Shown: positions 11,946-24,169 of the stretch, piece after piece
How the letters are laid out: each line of letters begins with the position of its first letter
How positions within the stretch are numbered: the stretch's first letter is position 1
Assembly: GCA_025642075.2 (NCBI GenBank)
Contig: JAODUO010000118.1
Location: 50,001-114,000 of the forward strand
Reading direction: 5' to 3'
Length of the DNA stretch: 64,000 nucleotides
From: Ridgeia piscesae
Lineage: Eukaryota > Annelida > Polychaeta > Sabellida > Siboglinidae
Position numbers and translations under genes: made by a program
The notes under the pieces: model-generated
What the model was told of the DNA's origin: nothing
Seen by the model: only the letters and a program-made list of their open reading frames with translations
Database searches by the model: none

Positions 11946-13501
11946 TACTCACGTATTATGTACAGAAGTACATAATAGAGATGTTTGTTTATAACATAAT
12001 CTGATGTGATTTTACTACACGTAATTAAAATGAGCATTCCCTCAACTTTCGTTTACCCAATTATGCGCATGCGCCGCAGTCCGCAGAAGTACATCCCTAA
12101 ATGATACGTCCCCAATTAACAGGTCTGCCTGTCGTCATCGATCTCCTGAACGGATGTAACATCAATTTATATACGAATTAAGTTTTCTTTAAGTTATTCC
12201 GTTCTCTGGAATCGTCCGTCAGCTGAGGGTCGTAATTATTAGCAGGAATGTAAATAAATCAACAACCTTGACTGACTTCAACAAATTCCAGAAACATCCG
12301 AATAGCCCCACCAGCCTCTGCAGCACGAATTTGCGATTAGCCCCGCCTGTCTCTAGACTCTCTACTATATCTACGGGAACTTGCGATTAGCCTCTCCTGT
12401 CTCTCCTACAACTATAGCATGGACACGTCGATTTTCAGGAATTCAACTTGCATTATTAATATCATATTTCCAACCCGCAAGCTTCGTTGTATCGCGATTA
12501 ACGTGTGTGGATAGGAATGCCTGTTGCAGCCCTGCTATGTGGCAACCGGACGTTATCCTACGAACGGCCCACTAAGCACGCGCGTGGGTGAGGGAGTGTG
12601 CCAGGAACTGACGGCCCTTCAGTCTCTATCAACAGTCTCTTGTCACGCAGACATTATTTATATTTGGCAACAGTTATCAGACACTGGGTTTTATGTGCTG
12701 GAGCAGCAACGGAAATTAATAACCGGCCACGCGGCGGTGTCAGTCCAGTGTACCGGCGTGGTAGGAACGCCCCGGCATATCCGGCAGTTCCGCGCATGCT
12801 TCATTAATTGTGCGCGTTTTGTGGCGGAACTATACTGATTCCGGGGTTATGCAAAATGGCAAAACACCGTATATTGATGCATGTGTATTGACCAGTTTTT
12901 GTATACTGGTTCTCACTGACTATAGTCACTTTCCGGCGATTTGTAACATCGATATTCACCGGCATTTATTGCATTCGTTGTCACCACAGTTCATTGCTCT
13001 GGTTCCATCACCATTTGTCCCAACGTTTATTTGACAGGTTCTTCTGTAGTATTCGCTACACTCACCATCATAATCATCATTAATCTGCACTGACCACACT
13101 GTCGTGGCTCTCAGGCTGTTTGTTTACCTGTCTTTCTCCACCTATTTGTATCTCTGTCGTCCTTCTACTTCCATTGCATAGGTTTACCTTTTGTTAAATG
13201 TGTTTCGCGAAGCTATAAAAATCAGATACGAACAACCTCGACTGCTTTGGATTTGCATATCAATGTTTACTGTATTATTCTTATTTATTGCACTGCAATT
13301 TATTTATTTAAAAAACTACTGCCCGTGTGTGGTGGGCGTGTTTTGGCAATATCATAAAATTTCTTTTTATAATATGTTTTTTCGTAGGCGCAATATTATT
13401 ATCCCACATAAAAAATACATTCCGCGAAATAAATTCATGTTACTAATATTAACGACCATCGTGATTCGGGAAATGCAACAGACACCTTAATTTAAACTCA
13501 C

Positions 13502-13691
13502 CGATCTCGGGTACGACTCTCCGTCTCACCAGGTCTGTCTTGTTGGCGACGAGAATGACAGCGACTGGGCGGCCTTCCTCCGACCGGATCTCGCGCAGGC
13601 GTTGCATGGCGGTCGCGAAAGACTTCCGGTCTTCGACGGAATACACGACAACGTAAGCATCGAGTTGGTCACACGCGGCAATGTCGCCCGT
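13502..13691 (-). CDS. RGK-B exon 3: central GTPase core with NKTD
   Basis: The acceptor TTTGCAG ends at 13692 and the donor GTGAGT starts at 13501. The 190 bp encode 63 codons plus one base. The frame continues from exon 2 (phase 0) and into exon 4 (phase 1). It reads TGDIAACDQLDAYVVVYSV, then a helix with REIRSEEGRP, the beta-strand VAVILVA and the G4 guanine-specificity motif NKTD at residues 381-384. DAYVVVYSV followed by DR and SF is characteristic of RGK and Ras-like folds. Confidence 0.93.
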
Positions 13692-13939
13692 CTGCAAATG
13701 GACAGTCGTTACACAGTGGAACCTTGCCATTAAGGTCACACCTGGGACATGGCGGACGTGACCTCAATGGCGCCGTGGCTGTAGTACGGAGGTGACCGTA
13801 AACAAGATACGACTGTGTTAATGCAACGTTGGTGAATGATAATGTTTTATTTGAAAACATAATGTTCTTTATTTCTTTATCGCAACATGATCTTAGTGTC
13901 AGTGTGCGGGACTTGTTTTCTCCAAATTACAGGTTGATG

Positions 13940-14115
13940 TGTAAATGTGGGGGATTACTTGTGTATGTTCACGTGCGTGTTTGTGCATCTGTCTGCGAGT
14001 GCGCGTGTGCGTTTGTATGCGCTTAATGCGGAGGTAAGTGTGTGCGTGCTTGCACGCGTGTGTGTGCGTACGTATGTGTGTGCGCGTGCGTGTGTTCGTG
14101 CGTGCGTGCACGTGT
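13940..14115. repeat. Degenerate GT/GCGT-rich tract in RGK-B intron 2
   Basis: About 175 bp of GTGTGC/GTGCGT-rich sequence with many interruptions. It lies in the 590-bp intron between exons 2 and 3. Confidence 0.75.
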
Positions 14116-14281
14116 ATAATATCGAATGTGTGTAGTTTTGAGACGTCATGTGTACGTGCGTATATGAGTAGATTACGTGTGTCTATATGTGTTCACCCGT
14201 CCATTCGTTTCGTCTGCTTGCGTGAGTTGTCATGCAATTAGCGCCAGGCGAATTTCACACACTACAACTACAAAGACCTAC

Positions 14282-14373
14282 CTGCTCTGCTGGCCTGTCG
14301 CACCGGTCAACAAACTCTAACGTCGATTCCTCTCCGTCCAGCAGGATCGTCACAGAACTGTCCTGGTCATCAT
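14282..14373 (-). CDS. RGK-B exon 2: switch region with degenerate G3
   Basis: The 92-bp exon is bounded by acceptor TTGTCTTAG (14374 upward) and donor GTAGGT (14276-14281). Its first two bases complete a split Asp codon with exon 1 (G|AT). It encodes DDDQDSSVTILLDGEES, then TLEFVDRCDRPAEQ (residues 301-331). In Ras-type GTPases the segment after this beta-strand is DxxGQ; here it is DRCDRPAEQ. Loss of the canonical G3 motif is a hallmark of RGK proteins. Because the exon starts in phase 1 and ends in phase 0, skipping it would shift the frame. Confidence 0.92.
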
Positions 14374-14495
14374 CTAAGACAAGCAAAACACCATTGCACC
14401 AATTGCTGTTCCAATCCCTTCTACGACTGTCTGATAGCGCATTCTCTCCTACTGCATGGTCATCTCCCCCATCCTTGTATCTCCCATAGCCACCC

Positions 14496-15207
<712 letters not shown>

Positions 15208-17959
15208 TGGTAGACAATACTAGTTAATATGAAAAGATCGTGAAACGAGATCCCGTGAGGGTAGCTGCGTGCGGCCTACGGAACAAGAAGACAGATTCTG
15301 GAGGATGTCAGTAAACAAGCGGAAGAAGCTATCGAGGGACGTGGCCCACCTGGGAACAAGAGGAATAAGAATATCTTGGGCAGTTTGCTTGTCTCGATGT
15401 TTTTCCGATGTAAAATGTTTTTGTTTTGGCAAATTGGTTAGGTCAATGTTCAGTTCCAATAAACAACTGGTGACGAGCGGCAATTGTGTTTCCAAGTACA
15501 GACGCGTTGCACAAAGGCACAGCTGCAAGTTTTATATTTGGTCAGCATATCAGTAATTTGGTGGCATTTAAGAGTTTTCTCACGTACAGTTGTTTTATAA
15601 GTTGACAAAACATTAACAACTGGTCCAGTCGGCAGTGCCCTGGGTCAAGTAGCACGCGTAGTGCGATGTAAAACAGACATCGCACTGTATAGATGGCTGC
15701 TGGCCGAATTCAACTGTTATACCAAACTGCATCTCTGCTGATTGCTTACCCCGGCGACATTGCAACGAGGCACATAATTCGTTGCCATTTAATTTCACCT
15801 TTTTATTTCGAATGCAAATACATATTATTTGTTAATACATGGGACACCTATCGTGTATGATAAGGCACTATATATTTGGTTTTGCGCAGAAATGTCTAAT
15901 AACGAAGAAAACCGGAAACATCCGAATTTGCACATGGGCTAGATAGGAGGTAATCAAACCACTCGCTTGGAATAAAGATGGCGTTACGCAGTGTTCTATG
16001 TGGACGATTTAGGCACTGAACAAAAGTGTTTTTCAGTTTGACTGATAAGTGAATATGCTTCTGTCACCTTAATGTATAGTTTATATAGTGTACATTTATG
16101 TATATGGAATGTTACAGCTGTGCTTCACTTTTCCCCCTTTTTAAGTCATACGATAATGTCACCGTCGGGACTAATGAGGTACGGAATGTTAACCGCAAAG
16201 ACAGCGTTCATAATAATTATTCATAATATTCACACACTCATGGTTGAATTGACCCAACATGAAGCTGTGTTGTGAATTACGTTCATTGTCACCCAAACTC
16301 GAATGTCACGTGGGTTTAAGTGAACCACGATTTACAATTAAATTTCGAAAGCAATGGTCGTGTAGTTTCAGTCAACATTAAATGTGACGTGTGAGAGCAG
16401 TGTGTATGAATTAAGTCGCGAAATTGTGAATTGCTTATTTACCCTCTTGAGATCATCTAGAATAATATGAGGTATCGTTTACAATGATTTGTTGATTTAT
16501 CTTCTGCAGTTTTTCATATATTGACAAAAAATGAAGAGATACAGGGTAGTCTACCTTTGATTCATTACACTGTTTTCTATTATTTTTTAACCCATGGGTA
16601 AGACATTTCATGCATTTAAAAACAAAATATGTTCGGCTTGTTTATCGAGGACAATTATTCATGTATTTCCTTCTGCTAAAATAACAAAATGAATAGCTAC
16701 AATTGGCCCGCGTGCGGAATAGACCCGAACGATTTAATACCCGGTCCGCCATGGCTGGCCACAAGCCGGCGTCGTGGTGAAACCAGAACTGCGCGTCTAT
16801 ATTGCTCACGAATGTAATAAATATGTCATTTATACGACAAACGACAGATGTCCTTGTCGCGATATGACTGATTTGGATTATCTGACCAATTATTAAAATG
16901 TCTCCTAAATAACTCCATATCGTCTGCTCGGTCCGTCTCTGGTCAGTGTTCACCGCCAATGCTAACAATCAGTGTAGACCAGTCGTATCGGTTGATGAGT
17001 CCAACTAACCAAACACACCCTCCTCGCACGCCAGGAGTCGCTGCTGCTGATTACGTCAATGTCAGCTGACAGTGACGTAATCAGCGGCAGCGACCCAGAT
17101 ATAACGGCCATGAAAAACGTGTACGCACTCATGGCATTCCGTATGAGTAGTACGAATGTGCACACATAAAAATTTTGATTTATCATCTAAATCTGTCGAT
17201 CTATTATTTGGTTTAAAACCCAATATTGTCCATCGCTAATCCCTACACATGTCATTCAAACATATTTTCTATAAAAAAATATTGTCGTTAACCATCGTAT
17301 CTTGCGCAAGGGAATTGCTCAGCCGATATGTAGGCACATCACCAATCCGTAACAAAGACACCAAGAAATTAAAAACAAGAAATAAAACCGACCACCCTCA
17401 CCGTTGCCACTGCTGCCCTCTCGTGTTGGGGCTACACAGGGACGGTTCACTGTGAAGATGAACGCAGCACTTAACTTATGGAATGATGTCTAACACAAAA
17501 TTGTTTGAACTATCGCAAAACGATCCGGAATACCACACACAGCGAAGATTATATTTTCACTTCGCTGGGGTGTGGGCGCTCCGGAAACTACATGATATGG
17601 CTGCTAGTGACAGTTTGATCCAGCTCTCATAATCAGTGTTCCCTGCTGGAGACAGAAATAACAGATTGTTGACCGGTGCAAATAACGCGCCTGCTTATTA
17701 CGGTACACGACCAAATGATGCCAGAACTCGGGAGAGGAAACAAACCCGTGTCACCGGTTTACCACCGGATATGAAAGGTATCATCGAGTTTCATCACAAC
17801 GGATATTACTTTCTTATAGGACGCTATCCTTGTGTAAAATGGCAGGATACAATTGCAAATATTGTCGTCGTGCAGTGCTGGAAGACAACATCAGTGGGCC
17901 ACATCCTCAAACACAACGCCTACGTTGTCTAGGATTCGGACAGCGGATAGCCAGTGACA

Positions 17960-18096
17960 TTGTAGCGCTCACCTTTTCCGCGCGTTAAGATATCCGGGTG
18001 ACATTTCTGCACATGCACGACACATTCGTTGTCGTTAGCTACCATTAAGTATGTTGACGCTTCCCGCTGAATATCATATTAAATAGTCTTTAATCA

Positions 18097-18178
<82 letters not shown>

Positions 18179-18530
18179 TTCATCAGCTATTGTGAGCAAA
18201 AACCACGTATATTATAACCTTTCATCAAAGTTATATGTCTCAAATTAACACGAGGCAAACGGGTGTTGACAACATGCATTGTATTGAGAGCAAACGCGAA
18301 TCACGTGACTTCAGCGCGCCATAATTCATGACAGTGATGTAAACAAACGTAATCTTTTAATTTATAGAGCGTAGTTTTAAGCAATTCTTCATACTCATCA
18401 CGTTAACGAAAAGCCCATCATATTTATACTTAAAATGCGTTGCGTTTTGCCGCACATTGATGATTTTACATTTATCGCGCATGAGCAGGAATATTATTTA
18501 ACGCCCGGGTAAATGTGAGCGTGACAGCGT
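17960..18530. mobile_element. MITE-like element, family 1, diverged copy interrupted by (TA)n
   Basis: Ends are inverted relatives of each other: TTGTAGCGCTCACC on the left and GTGAGCGTGACAGCG on the right. The interior shares long segments with the element at 32020-32500, for example ATAACCTTTCATCAAAG, TTAACACGAGGCAAAC, AATCACGTGACT and CACATTGATGATTTTACA. A (TA)n run at 18108-18178 has expanded inside it. It has no transposase, so it is non-autonomous. Confidence 0.75.
18108..18178. repeat. (TA)n microsatellite
   Basis: About 70 bp of TA with one CATA interruption, inside the MITE-like element. Confidence 0.9.
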
Positions 18531-19580
18531 TTCTCAGACCACCCACCAGGGCAAGTCGATCAAGGGCAAATGCCGTAAAAGACACGGTCAAAGGAAACAA
18601 TGCTTCTTCGGTCGATCGTCTTTCATCTTGAGTCAAAGTAACTACGTACCGTTGATTATACATATTTTTTTACTTTTAAAATAACAACAAACAGCTTGGC
18701 CCGTCTTCACAATTTGAATGTTGGCTACACACTAAACGCAATATTCTCACACAAATTACAAATTAAGTGAATTCTCTAGAGACACGTTCTACGGCGCCAT
18801 GAGGAACACTAGACACTATTGTCTCTTGAGAGACGTCAGCCGCAGACACAGAGATATGCGCAATCGCTGTCTCGCAGCTGCTGCAAAACGACAGACGCTC
18901 TGGAAGCTGTTAAAATAAGTTGTGTGACGTCCGTATATTGTCATATATGCGTCGAGACGTATCTGGTTACGGAGTCTTAATACGAAAGTCAACCACACAG
19001 CACATATTTGTGTATCGCTACGTTTGACAATGACATAATAATAATAATAATGTCCATTTTTATAACGTCGGTATCCGCGCTCATGGCGCTTTTACGTTAT
19101 TTTGTTCATCAAACACATATAAAACATCATGCTAAAACATGAATATTAATGTTAATAAAGCGACATTTTAAATAAAAATATATAATTACCATTCATTATA
19201 TAATTAGTAAAAATTGTGACATCATTATCAAAGTAAAGTTTCTAAAAATATATATATAAACAGCTGTTTATGTTACAGGAAAAAGTAAGCTTTGACAATT
19301 TGATTTCAGTGTTGTCTTGAAGATACTGATTGTTGCACTGACTCTGGCATTGTTTGGAAGTGTATTCCAAACATTTGCTGCGGATACAGTGAACTATCGC
19401 GCACCCTACAAGTTTTTAAATTTATGTTCTGTTAATAGCAGCTTGTTTGCACAGCGCATATTTCTACGGATTTGGATCGTACGGTTTAACAAGGCTACAC
19501 AAGTAAGTAGGCGAGACACCGTGGATTATCTTGAATACAAACATGGAGACTTTAAAGATGATTATCTGTTCGACTGGTAG

Positions 19581-20044
19581 CTAGTGTAGTTGTTTGCGAA
19601 TGGGTGTGATGGGACTGAATATCCTGGAGAGCGTGACAAGTCTGGCAGCAGCGTTTTGTAATCGCTGGAGTCGTCTTAGCTGCGTTTTGTTGGGGCCGTG
19701 AAGCAGTGAATTGCACGTGTGCGGTCTGGAAGTAATGAGTGCGTGAGTGAGTAGTTCTGCAGCCGGCTGATTGGTATGCTTTCGAATCATTTCAATAATG
19801 TTCTAATTGATACACATACAGCTATAGACACTTTTGCGATGTGTTTATCCAAGGAAAGGTTCTCATCAACGATAACGCCGAGGTTGGTGACAATGTCGGT
19901 AATCACACCGTGACAGGACATAATCACTAAATGTAAGGGACACACGAACCTTGTGTGTACATTGTATTTGTACCTTTGATAGCGTTGTTTAGCGTCGGTT
20001 CTCCTAACTATAAATATGGACTCACGAATGGCAATTGTCTCCAC
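19581..20044 (-). pseudogene. Non-LTR retrotransposon fragment (C-terminal RT region)
   Basis: Two minus-strand frames carry sequence typical of the C-terminal part of jockey/CR1-type reverse transcriptases. The upstream frame has VTNLGVIVDENLSLDKHI. The downstream frame has TCNSLLHGPNKTQLRRLQ, then RLQNAAARLVTLSR. The frame shifts near 19790. No catalytic core is present, so this is a short decayed remnant inside RGK-B intron 1. Confidence 0.7.
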
Positions 20045-20567
20045 AAATTACGATGAATCGGTATTGCCATCGCTAAATGCGTCATAGCTGTCTAGAAGCT
20101 ATTCATGCAACTACCTACCTTCTTACACACGCCAGTACACGTCCGTAAGGCATGCAACGTGTGCTCGCAAATGAACCCGCAAGATTGTCTCGCCCAGTAC
20201 CAATAAAATACAATCCGCAACAACATTTCATAAATGAGTTTGATCCGGTATGAAGCCAACTTACTGTAGAATTAACTCCTCCGACATTTAGCCGTATTCA
20301 TTATTACTCACGGTTCTGACACACATTGACACAGATATGCATATTATGCGCTGACAGAGACGTAATGCAAAACGGCTGATAATGTAGTAAAGCGATGCTG
20401 AGGTCGTTCGCACTTATTCACCGAGCGACGCAAATCCAGTGATTTGCGTGCGGACTCAGGCGCCTAATGACGGACGCCTTCCTCAATATGCAGCCGGACA
20501 GACGTCTCCACTTACGCCTACACAGGGTGCTTTAATTGCGTTAATACAAAACGAGGCCGACTATTAT

Positions 20568-20569
<2 letters not shown>

Positions 20570-20643
<74 letters not shown>

Positions 20644-20665
20644 TGTGTGTGTGTGTGTGTGAGAT

Positions 20666-20726
<61 letters not shown>

Positions 20727-20762
20727 GGAGGGAGGGAGGGAGGGAGGGAGGGAGGGAGGGAG

Positions 20763-20817
<55 letters not shown>
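20570..20817. repeat. Compound (GT)n-(GCGT)n-(GA)n-(GGGA)n microsatellite
   Basis: GT and GCGT units run to about 20661. Then GA repeats, GGGA repeats (20722-20762) and GA again to 20817. The whole 3' half is a polypurine tract on the plus strand. Confidence 0.95.
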
Positions 20818-20819
<2 letters not shown>

Positions 20820-21110
20820 TCTGTATTTAAATTGACAATTACCGCTGTGTAATAGGGAACAGTGACAAAGAGACTCACTCTGACTGACATAGCACGGACA
20901 TATCAGGATGAAAAGATAAAACAGATATATTAGTCAGCTGAAAATGACATGTATCAACAACACATAACATTTGAAATAGTACACTCCAAATTTCAATACC
21001 GCACACACACACGCACATTCACACTAACATAAATTCAAACACATAATTATACACATGCACAAGCACAAACGTACGCGCGCACACACCACACACATACACA
21101 TGCACACTCA

Positions 21111-21114
<4 letters not shown>

Positions 21115-21184
<70 letters not shown>
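21115..21184. repeat. (CA)n microsatellite
   Basis: About 68 bp of CA repeats, preceded from about 21000 by a degenerate CACACG/CACACA-rich zone. Confidence 0.95.
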
Positions 21185-21186
<2 letters not shown>

Positions 21187-22438
21187 TAATATTTAAAACA
21201 TTGTTGCAAACTTTGAGGAGCTACAGTGCCTACATTATTATCTAGAGTACTTAAAGATTATATTTTAAACCATGCGTTATTGGTGAGAAGAATTCCTTTT
21301 TTTACTGTTAACGTATTTCTTAAATTAAGGCAACATGTTATGTCAAGAAGAAACCAAAATAAATTTGACTGAATAAGTTAAATATTTTAAATTAAGTACA
21401 TCAGTGGAAATGTAGGCTTATTCACTTAGACATTACCGAAGCAAGTTCAGAACATAAACTGTGGACGAATCTGCACACACAGCATTTGTGTTTTAGTTCA
21501 CAAGTGAGACTCATGAAATGGCACGAAACGGTACCAAATGTTGTATATGCGTAGTTATGACACCCTGTACCAGTAGACACTGATAACAACAAGTCGTTAC
21601 TTCTTACGTTTCAGTTAAGACGCGACGGAAACACGCTTATCTAATCTTTCTTGAATGGATTTCTGAAGAGTAAACACGTCACCAGAGATTACATAAGCTA
21701 ACACACAAATATCCCGCAGTCGTTCCTGCCCTATATGCGTGGGTGGGTCCAGGGGGAACAATCAGCTACCCGGCCTCTCTCACCCTTACTATTTACGTTT
21801 CACTTATGTTGACAATTTAAATTTCTGAAGGCAAATTTCTCAGATTTGTCGAAGTTGGTATTATCTCATTCGCGATTTACGACGCATTCGTCGGTATTTG
21901 CATCTTTCTGTTGCAAATACTATTGCAACTGCGCTCGTTACTAATTGACTATATTACTATAATTCTCTTCTTCACCGAGTTGTCCTTAAGGAACATCACA
22001 ACGTGTTCAGAATTGTTAGCATGGGTTGGGAAATGTTATTACGTATCGGCGTTCTAGACCAATTCTGAAATCTGCAATGTCCGACATCGTAAGGTCTGTA
22101 CTAGCACAAACTATACCATTTTATGTAAGCAACGAACATATTTACATTCATTGCTTACTCATGTAAGAAAATCTGTCCGTCCAATTGCGATCATACAGTG
22201 TTAACTTTGTTCATAGAGTCAATACTAATACATGAAAAAGTAAGGTTATTTATTTAGCTGCACCAACTTTTTGGAACACGCCCCTTCTTAGTGCTAGATC
22301 AATAGAAACTATTACACATTTTCTTGGTCATTACAAAACCTACCGTTATTCACCGATTTGTTACCAATTTGTACGCAGCATATTGATTGTGAGATCAACC
22401 TTGATTGGTTTCCAATGATTAGCCGCAAGTTCCATTAC

Positions 22439-22525
22439 TATTATCATCACCATCACCATCACCATCACCATCACCATCACCATCACCATCACCATCACCA
22501 TCACCATCACCATCTTCTTCACCAC
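22439..22525. repeat. (CATCAC)n microsatellite
   Basis: About twelve units of the hexanucleotide CACCAT/CATCAC, with short open frames on both strands that have no other support. Confidence 0.95.
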
Positions 22526-22729
22526 CACCATTAACATGTGTGACGATAGCAAGTTTGTGTCAGAGACATGTCATGCTATCGTGCCGAAGGCGAGCTAACC
22601 CTACAGACGCAGCGCTCTCCTCGTCGCGTGTACAAGACTAGTTAACCTATTATAGACAATTACGTGTGCCTTAGACATGCGATACTTTTTAAAGGTTCTT
22701 TGTTCCTTGTTGCGTTTACTGATCTATAC

Positions 22730-22915
22730 TCACACACACACATGCGCACACCAACGCACATGCACACGCACGCACACACACACACATCCACCCACCCCCA
22801 CACACACATATGCACATATGACGTGACAACAAAGATCGTCATTTTATTTTTACGTCATATGTGCATGTGTGCGCCCGCTCATGCGTGCGTGCGTGCGTGC
22901 GTGCGTGCGTCGTGG

Positions 22916-22974
<59 letters not shown>

Positions 22975-23010
22975 ATGTGTGAATATATGTGTGTGTGCTT
23001 GTCTAGATCA

Positions 23011-23073
<63 letters not shown>
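22730..23073. repeat. Microsatellite cluster near the RGK-B exon 1 donor
   Basis: CACACA/CACGCA-rich sequence (22730-22810) is followed by GCGT units (22884-22910), (GT)n (22918-22972) and (TA)n (23013-23073). The cluster begins about 175 nt downstream of the exon 1 donor in the transcript. The 5' CA-rich and 3' GT-rich parts are inverted relative to each other (CATATGCACATATGACGT and ACGTCATATGTGCATG around 22806-22866) and could pair as a hairpin. Confidence 0.9.
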
Positions 23074-23076
<3 letters not shown>

Positions 23077-23248
23077 CTCCAATTTAGAGCACGTTGTACG
23101 CTTAATCTACAATGCCAGATCCTGTATTGATATGTGCATCAGGACATTCCAGGCGGTTGTTATGGTCACTACACAAGAAGACATGACGTACAAGACAGAA
23201 CACGTACACGACACGTCAATAACACACCAGACCGCGGGTGTCACTCAC

Positions 23249-24149
23249 CGAAGCTGTAGCCGGTGTCGACGTGTGTGGCGGGCAGTAGGAACTGACGGAG
23301 GATGTGCGTCTTGCCGACCCCTTTCGCACCGGTCAGCAGGATGGTGAATGACGACCGACTGACCATGGACGAGGAGCTGCACCCGCTGCTGGCGCTGCGG
23401 CTGCTGATCTGTCGACTCAGCCCGGAGCAGTCGCGTTCGCTGCCGTCCGACGTGCTCACGACGAGACCCTTTGGCGTGATCTTGAAGCTGCGGATTCTAC
23501 GCAGACTGCCGCCCGTGTTCTCGTTGAGCGGACAACAGCGCTGAAGTTGACCAAGGAGAGGTGTTTTCATCCGGGACAGGTTCCTGAACGTCGTCTCCGG
23601 CAGAGTTGACACCCGCCGGCGCATGTCTCTGGACACATCCCACAGGTCGTCTGTCGCCGTCTCGTAGGACTTGCCCGGATAGCTGAGGCTGTGGCAGCGG
23701 GCGCCGAGAGTCTTCGTGGTCGGGATGTCGATGGGACACGTGTCAGCTGCAGACGGTAGCTCTGGTGGCGTCGTGTCGTGGGTGTCCTCCTCCTCCTCGT
23801 CGTCGTCGCGGATGTTGTCGGCCGAGCCCGGCCGACTGCGCGGCGTGTTGGTCCCGTTGTTCGCCCGCTGTCGCCGGCGCCGGTGCCAGCTGTGCAACAG
23901 GAAGCCGCCGCTGTCTGCGCGTGCGCGGAACTCGTCGAACTCATCGTCGAACATGGCCGCCGTCGTCTCGCGCTCCAGCGTCTCCGTCATGCGCCGCAAC
24001 GACGCCAGGTGGGGCGGCAAACCGTCGCTGTCCGACGGGTGGCTGGTCAGCACGACGCAGTCGAGGAGGCAAAGTTGGCGATTGCGCTTAACAGTGTTCG
24101 ACAGCAAGACCCATTTCAGGAGGCTGCCGATGTTGTGCGTAACATCCAT
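23249..24149 (-). CDS. RGK-family small GTPase B, exon 1 (N-terminal extension and P-loop)
   Basis: The exon ends at donor G|GTGAGT and carries GAKGVGKT (P-loop, residues 274-281 of the longest frame) within TILLTGAKGVGKTHILRQF. Upstream is a long Arg/Ser-rich and acidic extension (DDDEEEEDTHDTTPPE) with RxxS motifs such as RRVSTLP and RCHSLSYP, possible 14-3-3 sites as in other RGK proteins. Joined to exons 2-4 the frame stays open for 485 residues. The start is uncertain. The longest frame begins at 24149, close to a minisatellite. Internal Mets lie at 23990 (MTETLERE) and 23954 (MFDDEFDEF, which resembles the RGK-A N-terminus and has a better Kozak context); these would give 432 or 420 residues. 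An upstream exon spliced near 24030 is also possible. RGK proteins bind GTP, inhibit Cav channel trafficking and activity, and remodel the cytoskeleton; that role is inferred from family. Confidence 0.88.
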
Positions 24150-24169
24150 CCACGCATCCTGCTTCCGCG

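Larger units (their letters stand above)
9468..13501 (-). other. RGK-B intron 3
   Basis: About 4.0 kb between a GTGAGT donor (13496-13501) and a TTGCAG acceptor (9468-9473), phase 1. Besides the GC-rich microsatellite near the acceptor it contains SINE pieces at 11443-11945. The rest (9835-11440, 11950-13495) is AT-rich with no recognisable gene. Confidence 0.85.
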
